The notes below the pieces were generated by a model. The model had not been told where the DNA came from. It did not search any database and was given only the letters and a program-made list of their open reading frames with translations. From CAZIRF01 sp964541755 (lineage in GTDB: Bacteria; Spirochaetota; Spirochaetia; Treponematales; Breznakiellaceae): 54,339 bases of DNA. The translations under genes and the position numbers were made by a program. Below, in pieces: positions 26,627 to 33,150 of this stretch. The DNA is taken from positions 1-54,339 of the forward strand of contig CAZIRF010000017.1 in the NCBI GenBank assembly GCA_964541755.1, in the 5' to 3' direction. The stretch's first letter is position 1, and the number at the start of each line of letters is the position of its first letter.

Positions 26627-27147
26627 GCTTTTTCCCCTTCAAAGACATCGACCTGGCACATCTTCATCGCCTCGAGGGCATTGTGGTGGCTTTCGGGCGT
26701 TACCCCGGCACAGAGGGCGGCATTGACCCGTACGGGTACCTCGGGGAGGCGGGCCTTGAGGATGAGGGCATTCGAGATAACGCAGATATCGGTGCAGAGC
26801 CCCACGAGCTCCACACTCTCGCTTCCAAGACCCGCCACGCGCTCTGCGAGCTCAAGCGAACCGAAACTGGGCTTGTCGAGAAGCTCATCGGCACGGGGAG
26901 CGAGCTCCGCGCGCACATCCCAGCCCGGTGTCCCGCGAACACAGTGGGTAACCGGAAGCTTGTGGCCCTCCTGGGTATCCAAATAGCGCTCGCTGTGGGT
27001 ATCCCGGGTAAAAATGATGGTATCCCCATTGGCGCGCGCCTTTTCTATGCGTGCCTTGACCGCCGGCACGATAGCCTGGGCCTCTTTGGTCCCCAAGCTT
27101 CCGTCAATAAAATCATTCTGCATGTCGATAACAACGAGCGTATGCAT
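26623..27147 (-). CDS. pncA: nicotinamidase
   Basis: Hydrolyses nicotinamide to nicotinate. The 174-aa isochorismatase-fold protein shows the catalytic triad: D8 in VVIDMQNDF, K92 in DKPSFGS and C122 in GLCTDICVI, with metal-site histidines at H51 and in HKLPVTHC. I place the start at ATG 27147 because GGAGG (27153-27157) precedes it at the right distance; extension upstream runs into the promoter/operator. It is the first gene of the NAD operon, and its stop overlaps prs by four bases. Confidence 0.94.
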   Translation of the reverse strand: MHTLVVIDMQNDFIDGSLGTKEAQAIVPAVKARIEKARANGDTIIFTRDTHSERYLDTQEGHKLPVTHCVRGTPGWDVRAELAPRADELLDKPSFGSLELAERVAGLGSESVELVGLCTDICVISNALILKARLPEVPVRVNAALCAGVTPESHHNALEAMKMCQVDVFEGEKA

Positions 27148-27169
27148 CTTTTGCCTCCTTTTGACCTTC

Positions 27170-27212
27170 GATATTGTTATTATCATATTGATAATATCAG
27201 ATTGTCAATATC
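27170..27212 (-). promoter_or_regulatory. NAD-operon promoter with nested palindromic operator candidate
   Basis: On the minus strand TTGACA (27208-27203) and GATAAT (27184-27179) form a near-consensus promoter with an 18-bp spacer (TGATAA with 17). Two nested inverted repeats cover it: TATTATC/GATAATA (27178-27184, 27190-27196) and GATATTG/CAATATC (27170-27176, 27206-27212). A repressor here would block RNA polymerase; the NrtR-like domain encoded at the operon end is the obvious candidate. Confidence 0.65.
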
Positions 27213-27242
27213 AAAATACCAAAGAGGCCCTTTAAAACACGA

Positions 27243-27286
27243 CAATTTCAAAAATGACCATTTTCTGTAATTGCCGCCAACATCTC
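27243..27286. repeat. AATTTCAAAAATGACC repeat copy
   Basis: An imperfect inverted repeat with AATTTCAAAAATGACC on one side and TAATTGCC on the other. It aligns with the complement of the repeat at 50938-50976 and lies between the divergent NAD and ORP-like operons. Confidence 0.55.
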
Positions 27287-27354
27287 CATCAGTACCCCGA
27301 TTCCTTATCAATCCCCACAAAAAAGGATGATGTCGTCACAGACCAGCTATTTAA

Positions 27355-27366
27355 TGCATAAATGCA
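27355..27366 (+). promoter_or_regulatory. candidate upstream activator site
   Basis: TGCAT-AA-ATGCA, a short inverted repeat about 125-135 bp before the predicted sigma-54 start, a usual distance for enhancer-binding proteins. The activator gene is not in the window. Weak evidence. Confidence 0.25.
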
Positions 27367-27450
27367 ACTACATGGTCGCATCCTTGCACCTCAAAATCAA
27401 AATACGGGGAGATTCGGACCCTCAAAATACCCGCCATTGGCGCGGCAGCC

Positions 27451-27461
27451 AACTATCAGCC
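27451..27461 (-). repeat. GGCTGATAGT dispersed motif, copy abutting the sigma-54 promoter
   Basis: Exact 10-mer on the minus strand ending one base before the -24 element, followed by TGGCTGCCGCGCC. Confidence 0.6.
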
Positions 27462-27477
27462 TTGGCACGATTCTTGC
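27462..27477 (+). promoter_or_regulatory. sigma-54 (RpoN) promoter of the ORP-like operon
   Basis: TTGGCACGATTCTTGC has the sigma-54 consensus: TTGGCAC at -24, TTGC at -12, exactly ten bases between the GG and GC. The predicted transcription start (about 27489) coincides with the first ATG at 27490, and no Shine-Dalgarno exists, so the first gene would be leaderless. Confidence 0.85.
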
Positions 27478-27489
27478 TTTATCAAAACC

Positions 27490-27921
27490 ATGAAGCTCGC
27501 ACTTTGCGTTTGGAACGGCAGACTCGCCCCGGTGTTCGACTGCGCCGGCACCCTTCTGGTGCTGGATGGCGAATTGCGTACCGAACACCACATCGCCGGT
27601 CTCGACCTCGTCCAGCGCGCCCGTTTCCTCGCCGAACAGGGGGTCAAGACCCTCATCTGCGGGGCCCTCTCGCGCGAAGCACAGCTCATACTCACCCGCG
27701 AGGGCATACAGCTCGTGCCCTTCCGCTCGGGGGCCATCGATGAAATTCTCGAAGCCCTTTCCAACAATCGTATTCAAGAGGCGACGTGGGCCATGCCCGG
27801 CTGCGCCTGCCGCAACCGACGTCGAAACGGACAGGGCCCACACTGCGGGCGGCATCAGCACGAACGGACACCACCCAATAATGGATTCAACGACCGGACA
27901 CCCCCAAGGAGAACCACATGA
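27490..27921 (+). CDS. NifX/NifB-type cofactor-binding domain protein, first gene of ORP-like operon
   Basis: A 143-aa cytoplasmic protein of the dinitrogenase iron-molybdenum cofactor-binding superfamily (residues 1 to about 95: LALCVWNGRLAPVFDCAG, TLICGALSREAQ). The tail is rich in Cys, His and Arg (MPGCACRNRRRNG, PHCGRHQH), a plausible metal-binding extension. Members of this family bind Fe-Mo or Mo-Cu clusters or precursors. The start is set by the sigma-54 promoter, which puts the transcript start at the ATG. The stop overlaps the next ATG by four bases. Confidence 0.8.
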   Translation: MKLALCVWNGRLAPVFDCAGTLLVLDGELRTEHHIAGLDLVQRARFLAEQGVKTLICGALSREAQLILTREGIQLVPFRSGAIDEILEALSNNRIQEATWAMPGCACRNRRRNGQGPHCGRHQHERTPPNNGFNDRTPPRRTT

Positions 27922-28280
27922 AGATTGCCTTCACTGCCAACGGCAGCGATCTCGACGCCACCATTGACCGCCGCTTCGGGCGCGCGGAACGATTCCTCAT
28001 CGTCGACAGCGACAGCGAATCCTGCACGGTTTTGGACAACAGCCAGAACCTCAACGCCGCCCAGGGAGCTGGTATACAGGCGGCACAGAATGTAGCCGAA
28101 AGCGGCACCACGATCCTGATTACCGGGCATACCGGCCCAAAGGCCTTCCGCGTCCTTACGGCAGCGGGTATCGAAATATACCAGGCCGGCAAAGAGACCG
28201 TACGCGAAAACCTCGCCGCATGGCGGGCGGGGACGCTGATCAAACTTGACGATGCCGATGTCGAAGGCCACTGGGTGTAG
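27918..28280 (+). CDS. ORP/NifX-type small metal-cofactor protein
   Basis: A 120-aa single-domain protein of the NifX/NafY/ORP class: MKIAFTANGSDLDATIDRRFGRA, then NSQNLNAAQGAGIQAAQNV and LITGHTGPKAFRVL. The orange protein of Desulfovibrio, which carries a Mo-Cu-sulfide cluster, has this size and fold and is encoded next to MinD-ferredoxin ATPases as here. Four-base overlap with the preceding gene; the next gene begins four bases after its stop. A Mo-Cu cofactor is inferred from context, not seen. Confidence 0.8.
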   Translation: MKIAFTANGSDLDATIDRRFGRAERFLIVDSDSESCTVLDNSQNLNAAQGAGIQAAQNVAESGTTILITGHTGPKAFRVLTAAGIEIYQAGKETVRENLAAWRAGTLIKLDDADVEGHWV

Positions 28281-28284
28281 ACGC

Positions 28285-29451
28285 ATGACCATAGCCATCG
28301 CAAGCGGCAAGGGGGGCACCGGCAAGACGAGCCTCTCGGTCGCGCTCTCACGTGCGGCTGCACAGCGCACTGCCTCCCGACAGACTTCCCCGGCGGCCTG
28401 CCTCCTCGACTGCGACGTTGAAGAGCCGAACGCCGCCATCTTCTTCGCCAAAGGGTCCGCCGGTAATGCCGGCGCCGCCGGCATTACCGGCGCCGGCGCC
28501 AACAGCGCCCCTGGCCCGGAAAGCGGCTCCGATGCCCCCTCCCTCCCCGACCCGCTGGAAAACCCCGTCGAGGTCCCCGTCCCCGAGGTCGATCCGGCCA
28601 AATGTACCGCCTGCGGCAAATGTGTCAAAGCCTGCCGCTTCAACGCCATCGCCCTCCTTAAAACCACCCTCATGATCTTCCCGGAGCTCTGCCATTCCTG
28701 CGGCGGCTGCGTCCTCGCCTGCCCCGCCGGGGCCCTCGAGGAGAAACCCCGCCGTATAGGGCTGGTACGCGGCTGGAAGCTCGATAAAAAGGGACGCCTC
28801 CTGCCGCCTTCCGGCGGCAATACTCCCGGCGGCAATACTCCCGGCGGCAATACTGCCGGCGGCAATACGGCCCCCGGTAATACTGCCGCCCTTGACCTTA
28901 CCGAGGGCCTCCTCGACGTGGGGCGCGCCATGTCGCCCCCGGTCATCCGGGCTGTCAAGAAGACAGCGACACAGCCGGCCGGCACCGCTCGAACCGCGGG
29001 CAATGAACTCGTCCTCATCGACTGCCCACCGGGCACCTCCTGCCCCATGGTCACCGCCGTCCGCGACGCGGACTACGTCATCTTCGTCACCGAACCCACC
29101 CCCTTCGGCCTCCACGACCTCTCCCTCGCCGTCGATACCGCCCGCACAATGGGCCTCTCCTTCGGCGTGGTCGTCAACCGGGCGGGCGAGGACAAAAGGG
29201 TCGATGAATACTGCCGCAAAGAAGGCATTACCCTCCTCGCCAGCCTCCCGGAGGACCGCCGCATCGCCGAAGCCTATTCACGAGGGGCCTCCATGTACGA
29301 AGCGGGGGCCCAGTGGCAGGAGCGCATCGACCGCCTCCTCGAGGCCCTTGAAACCGCGGCTAAAGCCGCGATCATAGCCGGAACCGGGGCCCCGAAACAG
29401 GCGGCAACCCGCACCCAACACGCACAGAGCCCGGGAGAACCATCAGCATGA
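28285..29451 (+). CDS. MinD-family ATPase with inserted ferredoxin domain and low-complexity insert
   Basis: A 388-aa P-loop ATPase of the Mrp/MinD class with deviant Walker A SGKGGTGKTS and an inserted 2[4Fe-4S] ferredoxin: CTACGKCVKAC (C107, 110, 113, 117) and CHSCGGCVLAC (C136, 139, 142, 146). Members act in Fe-S or metallocluster handling and bind ORP in Desulfovibrio. I use ATG 28285 because it gives the P-loop N-terminus. Odd features are two low-complexity inserts: a Gly/Ala stretch near residues 57-80, whose DNA is a perfect palindrome, and five GGNTP-type repeats (177-201) from a 15-bp minisatellite. Stop overlaps the next gene by four bases. Confidence 0.88.
   Translation: MTIAIASGKGGTGKTSLSVALSRAAAQRTASRQTSPAACLLDCDVEEPNAAIFFAKGSAGNAGAAGITGAGANSAPGPESGSDAPSLPDPLENPVEVPVPEVDPAKCTACGKCVKACRFNAIALLKTTLMIFPELCHSCGGCVLACPAGALEEKPRRIGLVRGWKLDKKGRLLPPSGGNTPGGNTPGGNTAGGNTAPGNTAALDLTEGLLDVGRAMSPPVIRAVKKTATQPAGTARTAGNELVLIDCPPGTSCPMVTAVRDADYVIFVTEPTPFGLHDLSLAVDTARTMGLSFGVVVNRAGEDKRVDEYCRKEGITLLASLPEDRRIAEAYSRGASMYEAGAQWQERIDRLLEALETAAKAAIIAGTGAPKQAATRTQHAQSPGEPSA
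28459..28491. repeat. 15-bp-arm palindrome inside the MinD-ferredoxin gene
   Basis: GCCGGTAATGCCGGC, GCC spacer, then the exact complement GCCGGCATTACCGGC. It lies within coding sequence, in frame, between Walker A and the ferredoxin insert. Confidence 0.85.
28813..28887 (+). repeat. five tandem 15-bp units inside the MinD-ferredoxin gene
   Basis: Units GGCGGCAATACTCCC, the same again, GGCGGCAATACTGCC, GGCGGCAATACGGCC and CCCGGTAATACTGCC. In frame they encode GGNTP-like pentapeptides. Copy-number change would keep the frame. Confidence 0.85.
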
Positions 29452-30386
29452 AAGAACTCGTTATCATAAGCGGCAAGGGAGGAACGGGCAAAACGAGCCT
29501 TACCGCAAGCCTCGCAGCCATCCTTTCGCGCAGCAAGAAGACCGTCTGCGTCGATTGCGACGTCGACGCCGCCGACCTCCACCTGGTCCTCGCCCCCACA
29601 CTCGTCAGCGAAGGGGTATTCACCAGCGGGCGCGAAGCCCGCATCGACCCGGACACCTGTACCGGCTGCGGCCTCTGCGCAAAACTCTGCCGTTTCGACG
29701 GCATCGAAGCCCTGCCGGCGGGAGCGGACGGCATCGCCAAGTACCAGGTCGTCTCCTGCGAGGGCTGCGGCGTCTGCTTCGACCACTGCCCGGCGGGGGC
29801 CATCAGCTTCGAGGAGCGCGACTGCGGCATCAAGCGCCAAAGCAGCACCCGCTTCGGCCCCCTCTTCCACGCCCGCCTCTATCCGGGTGCGGAGAATTCC
29901 GGCAAGCTCGTAAGCCTTCTTCGCAAAGAGGCACGTGAGTACGCACTGGCGTCCAAAGACGGCGACGCGGTAGATCTCATACTCTGCGACGGGAGCCCGG
30001 GCACCGGCTGCCCCGTCATCGCCTCGATTACCGGGGCCGACGCCGTCCTCGTCGTCACCGAACCCACCCTCTCGGGCCGCCACGACCTCGAACGCGTCGT
30101 CGCCCTCTGCCGCCACTTCGGCGTAAAGGCCATGGTGGCCGTCAACAAGGCGGACATCAACCGCGAGGAAAGCGCGCGCTTGAGCGCCTGGTGCGACGGC
30201 AAGGCCATCCCCCTCGTCGCAGAAATTCCCTGGAACCGTACGGTAACGGCCGCCCAAACGGCGGAGACGAGTACCGTCGAATATATCGCACAGCACCCGA
30301 CAGACATCGGGGACGACGGGCGGGCCCTTTCGGCAAGCCTCGAATCTCTCGCACAGCGGGTTCAGGAGGAACTATGGAAAGCGTAA
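29448..30386 (+). CDS. second MinD-family ATPase with inserted ferredoxin domain
   Basis: A 312-aa paralogue of the preceding ATPase: Walker A SGKGGTGKTS, inserted ferredoxin cysteines CTGCGLCAKLC (C71, 74, 77, 81) and CEGCGVCFDHC (C104, 107, 110, 114), and DGSPGTGCPVIAS as the Walker B/switch region. No low-complexity inserts are present. Two such ATPases side by side are the hallmark of ORP loci in sulfate reducers. The start overlaps the previous stop (ATGA) and the end overlaps the next gene by 13 nt. Confidence 0.92.
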   Translation: MKELVIISGKGGTGKTSLTASLAAILSRSKKTVCVDCDVDAADLHLVLAPTLVSEGVFTSGREARIDPDTCTGCGLCAKLCRFDGIEALPAGADGIAKYQVVSCEGCGVCFDHCPAGAISFEERDCGIKRQSSTRFGPLFHARLYPGAENSGKLVSLLRKEAREYALASKDGDAVDLILCDGSPGTGCPVIASITGADAVLVVTEPTLSGRHDLERVVALCRHFGVKAMVAVNKADINREESARLSAWCDGKAIPLVAEIPWNRTVTAAQTAETSTVEYIAQHPTDIGDDGRALSASLESLAQRVQEELWKA

Positions 30387-30721
30387 AGATCGCCATTCCC
30401 CTCGCCGAGGGGAAACTCACCGCCCACTTCGGGCACTGCCGCTCCTTCGCCTTCTGCGTCGCGGATACGGCGACCGGGGCCATCCAATCGAAGGAAGAGG
30501 TCGTCCCGCCCCCGCATGAACCGGGGGTACTCCCCCGATGGCTCCACGAACAGGGCATAACCCACATCATCGCCGGGGGCATGGGCGGCCGCGCACAGGC
30601 CCTCTTCACCGAAAACGGTATCGATGTCGTCGTGGGGGCCCCCTGCGAGAGCCCCGAGGTCTTGATTGACGCTTGGGCAAAGGGTACCCTCGTCACCGGC
30701 GACAACGCCTGTTCACACTAA
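30374..30721 (+). CDS. NifX-type cofactor-binding domain protein
   Basis: A 115-aa NifX/NifB-C-terminal-like protein: VKIAIPLAEGKLTAHFGHCRSF, GITHIIAGGMGGRAQALF, and a terminal GDNACSH motif common in this family and possibly cofactor-binding. AGGAGG at 30364-30369 fixes the ATG at 30374, inside the upstream gene. It is the third such domain of the operon, consistent with several carriers for one metallocluster pathway. Confidence 0.85.
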   Translation: MESVKIAIPLAEGKLTAHFGHCRSFAFCVADTATGAIQSKEEVVPPPHEPGVLPRWLHEQGITHIIAGGMGGRAQALFTENGIDVVVGAPCESPEVLIDAWAKGTLVTGDNACSH

Positions 30722-30794
30722 TCCCGTACCGGGAAGCGCCGGAAAGCCCAAGGGCATCCGGCGCCGAAAACAGCAAAACGGAGCAGCACAGCAC

Positions 30795-31571
30795 ATGAGC
30801 GGAATCGAGAAACTGGAAAAGACTACCATGAAGAAGGTCATCGGCGTCGTCAGCGGCAAGGGCGGTGTCGGCAAATCCACGACGAGCGTCCTCCTGGCCC
30901 GCGCTCTCAAGGACCACGGTTATACGGTTGGCATCCTCGATGCGGACATCACCGGCCCCTCCATCCCCCGCCTCTTGGGCGTCGAAGGCCAGGCCGGCGA
31001 GAGCAACGGCGAAAAGATACTCCCCCTCGTCGACGAGCAGGGCATTGAGCTCATCTCGGTGAACATGTTCCTCAAGGACGAAGACGAACCGGTCATCTGG
31101 CGCGGCCCCCTCCTTGCAAACGCCCTCAAGCAGTTCTACAGCGACACCGACTGGGGACCCTTGGACTACCTCATCGTCGACTTCCCCCCCGGGACCGGCG
31201 ACGTCAACCTCACCGGCTTCCAGCAGCTCCCCCTCGACGGCATCGTCATCGTCGCGACCCCCCAGGACTTCGTCTCGATGATCGTCACGAAGTCGGTCAA
31301 GATGGCCGTCAAGACCGACATCCCCGTCCTGGGCCTCGTCGAAAACATGGGCGCCATGGTCTGCCCCCACTGCAACAAGGAGTTCAGCCTCTTCGCGCAA
31401 TCCGGCACCGCCGACGCCGCGAAAAACATGGGGCTCCCCCTCCTTTCGCGCATGGCCTGGCGCGCCGAACTCGCACAGCGCGGTGCCCTTCTCTGGGACA
31501 GCCTCCCGGAAGACTTGAAGGAAGCGGCCCGCAATCTCGCCAAAGAGACCACCACCGCCCTCAACGCATAG
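30795..31571 (+). CDS. mrp: Mrp/NBP35-type Fe-S cluster carrier ATPase
   Basis: A 258-aa ApbC/Mrp-family ATPase with deviant Walker A VSGKGGVGKSTTS, VDFPPGTGDVNL and a C-terminal CPHC pair (MVCPHCNKEF) that binds the bridging Fe-S cluster in this family. The start at 30795 is chosen from a spaced GGAG; ATG 30828 (MKKVIGVVSG) is possible. A 73-bp gap separates it from the preceding gene, but no promoter is evident, so it is probably the last gene of the sigma-54 operon. Confidence 0.9.
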   Translation: MSGIEKLEKTTMKKVIGVVSGKGGVGKSTTSVLLARALKDHGYTVGILDADITGPSIPRLLGVEGQAGESNGEKILPLVDEQGIELISVNMFLKDEDEPVIWRGPLLANALKQFYSDTDWGPLDYLIVDFPPGTGDVNLTGFQQLPLDGIVIVATPQDFVSMIVTKSVKMAVKTDIPVLGLVENMGAMVCPHCNKEFSLFAQSGTADAAKNMGLPLLSRMAWRAELAQRGALLWDSLPEDLKEAARNLAKETTTALNA

Positions 31572-31843
31572 AAAAATATGAAAACGGGAGGGGGCGCAGA
31601 TCGGCAGGTTCCCGGCAGTGCCCCCGTTCCCCCGGCAGCAATTCCTCGCGACGCCCCCCGGGCCCGGGCTAACGGGTTCGCCGCTTCGCTCTGCGAAGCA
31701 GCATTCCCCGTGGCGGGTCTCAACGAGCCCCGCCCGCTGCCGGAAGCCCCTGCGAACCCGGGATCCCGGCCCCCCCCCGCGAGGGAACAGGGGAAAACAC
31801 AAGAATTCTCAAGCCCTCTGCAAATTTTACCGATACCGTTAGC
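31572..31843. other. intergenic region between mrp and rlpA-like gene
   Basis: About 270 bp of GC-rich, proline-codon-rich sequence. One open frame (31578-31847, 89 codons) ends with a TGA overlapping the rlpA ATG as in true pairs of this genome, but its product is low-complexity and it lacks a Shine-Dalgarno, so I do not call it. No clear promoter or terminator is seen. Confidence 0.4.
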
Positions 31844-32890
31844 ATGAACACAAGACGCACGTGTACCCTTATCGTCGCCCTCGCCTCGCTCATCGCTCTC
31901 CCGGCCCTCGTTGCCCAGGAGACTGCCACAGACGGCATTTCCGGCCTCTACCGCCAGGAAGGGATTGCCTCCTGGTATGGCGCCGAGTTCGAGGGACGCC
32001 CCACTGCCAGCGGGGAAGCCTTCGTGTCCGCGGGACTCACCGCCGCCCACCCCAGCCTTCCCTTCGGGACCCTGGTGCAGGTTACCAACCGACACAACGG
32101 CAAGTCGGTCGTCGTCCGCGTCAACGACCGCGGCCCCTTCGTCGCCGCCCGCATCATTGACGTATCGCGCGGCGCCGCAGAGCTTCTCGACATGATTGTC
32201 ACGGGCACGGCCCCGGTTATCGTCGAAAGCGATGTTGCAATTCCCGGTGTTGAAGCAGCACCTGCCCCTGCTTCTCCCGCCAAAGAAACTCCCCCCGATG
32301 CAAAAGTCACCGCCACGATTGACAGCTCCGGCACCATTGCCGTCGAAGGCGAACTCGTCGAAGAAGTGAAGGAGACCGCCACTTCCATTGCAGAGACCGC
32401 CCGGGAGGTCGACAGCTGGCTCAACGAAAAGGGCGACCCCGGATTCGACCCGGCCCCGAAGCCGGCTTCAGACCCTGCCGTTGAAGCGACAAAAGAAAAG
32501 GCAGATACCGGGATACCGGATTCTCCTCTTGCCTCATCCCCGACTATAACGAGCCCGGAAAAAATGGAAGAAGCTCCTGCAGCGGCAGAAAGGGTAATCG
32601 CTGTCGAAAAAGACGCCCCCGCCCTGCCGCCTGCCCGTGTCCTTCCCCAGTTGCCGGAAGTAAAGAGTGGCACGTTCTACCGCATCCAGGTGGGTTCCTA
32701 CAAGGTCGAACGTTTTGCGGCTCTCGCTTTTGACAAGCTGGAAAAGGCCTCCTTTGTCCCGGCCTACGAACGCTACCTGGACATGTACCGCGTCGTCATC
32801 CCCATGGTTCCCAGCGATAAAGTAGAGTGGTATGCCGGGCAACTGGGCAAACTGGGATTTCGCGAGGTGCTCATCCGCAAGGAACGCTGA
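31844..32890 (+). CDS. rlpA: RlpA-like septal lytic transglycosylase with SPOR domain
   Basis: A 348-aa exported protein. A signal peptide occupies residues 1-24 (cleavage after LVAQ-like), with no lipobox Cys. The RlpA double-psi beta-barrel (about 40-125) has IASWYGAEFEG, LPFGTLVQVTNRHNG and VVVRVNDRGPF with the catalytic Asp. A long Pro/Ala/Glu-rich linker leads to a C-terminal SPOR domain (about 270-345, FYRIQVGSYKVERFAALAF) that binds denuded septal glycan. Expected role: cleavage of glycan strands at division. It stands alone with its own terminator. Confidence 0.92.
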   Translation: MNTRRTCTLIVALASLIALPALVAQETATDGISGLYRQEGIASWYGAEFEGRPTASGEAFVSAGLTAAHPSLPFGTLVQVTNRHNGKSVVVRVNDRGPFVAARIIDVSRGAAELLDMIVTGTAPVIVESDVAIPGVEAAPAPASPAKETPPDAKVTATIDSSGTIAVEGELVEEVKETATSIAETAREVDSWLNEKGDPGFDPAPKPASDPAVEATKEKADTGIPDSPLASSPTITSPEKMEEAPAAAERVIAVEKDAPALPPARVLPQLPEVKSGTFYRIQVGSYKVERFAALAFDKLEKASFVPAYERYLDMYRVVIPMVPSDKVEWYAGQLGKLGFREVLIRKER

Positions 32891-32921
32891 TCTCCGGTTC
32901 ATTTCCACACATACGTGCACC

Positions 32922-32953
32922 AGCCCGCAGGACCAAATCCTGCGGGCTTTTTG
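32922..32953 (+). terminator. terminator of rlpA-like gene
   Basis: AGCCCGCAGGA and TCCTGCGGGCT form an 11-bp stem with a five-base loop, followed by TTTT. Confidence 0.9.
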
Positions 32954-32973
32954 TCTGTGGGGGCTCGAGTGGA

Positions 32974-32983
32974 ACTATCAGCC
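32974..32983 (-). repeat. GGCTGATAGT dispersed motif, copy after rlpA-like gene
   Basis: Exact 10-mer on the minus strand followed by TCCACTCGAGCC, one of the best matches to the extended motif. Confidence 0.65.
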
Positions 32984-32989
32984 TTCCAA

Positions 32990-33023
32990 GGCAATTTCAA
33001 AATTCACCGAGTTTTGAATGAGC
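32990..33023. repeat. hybrid palindromic repeat
   Basis: The left arm GGCAATTTCAAAATTC resembles the AATTTC family; the right arm GAGTTTTGAATGAGC matches the CTCTTTCAAAAC family, with the shared ACC loop. It links the two repeat families. A TATAAT at 33040-33045 just downstream could be a -10 box for the helicase gene, but no -35 at good spacing is seen. Confidence 0.65.
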
Positions 33024-33150
33024 TTCTTCGCCCTTTTCATATAATGGTAAAAAAGGTATAGTAACTGCATGACGACCCCGCACAGGGCATTCATGCGGAG
33101 CACTACGGCCACAGCCCGACGTTCCCGAACACACCACAAGAAGAGAGCGC

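Noticed and set aside
28600..28740. Separate ferredoxin gene
   Set aside because: The cysteine motifs are in the same frame as the flanking MinD ATPase halves, the usual inserted-ferredoxin architecture.
27490..31571. Nitrogenase cofactor cluster
   Set aside because: NifX-type domains are present but there are no nifHDK, nifB, nifE/N genes; paired MinD-ferredoxin ATPases fit ORP loci better.
31578..31847. 89-codon open frame between mrp and the rlpA-like gene, ending with an ATGA overlap
   Set aside because: Low-complexity Pro/Ala product, no Shine-Dalgarno, and long open frames are expected by chance in such GC-rich DNA.
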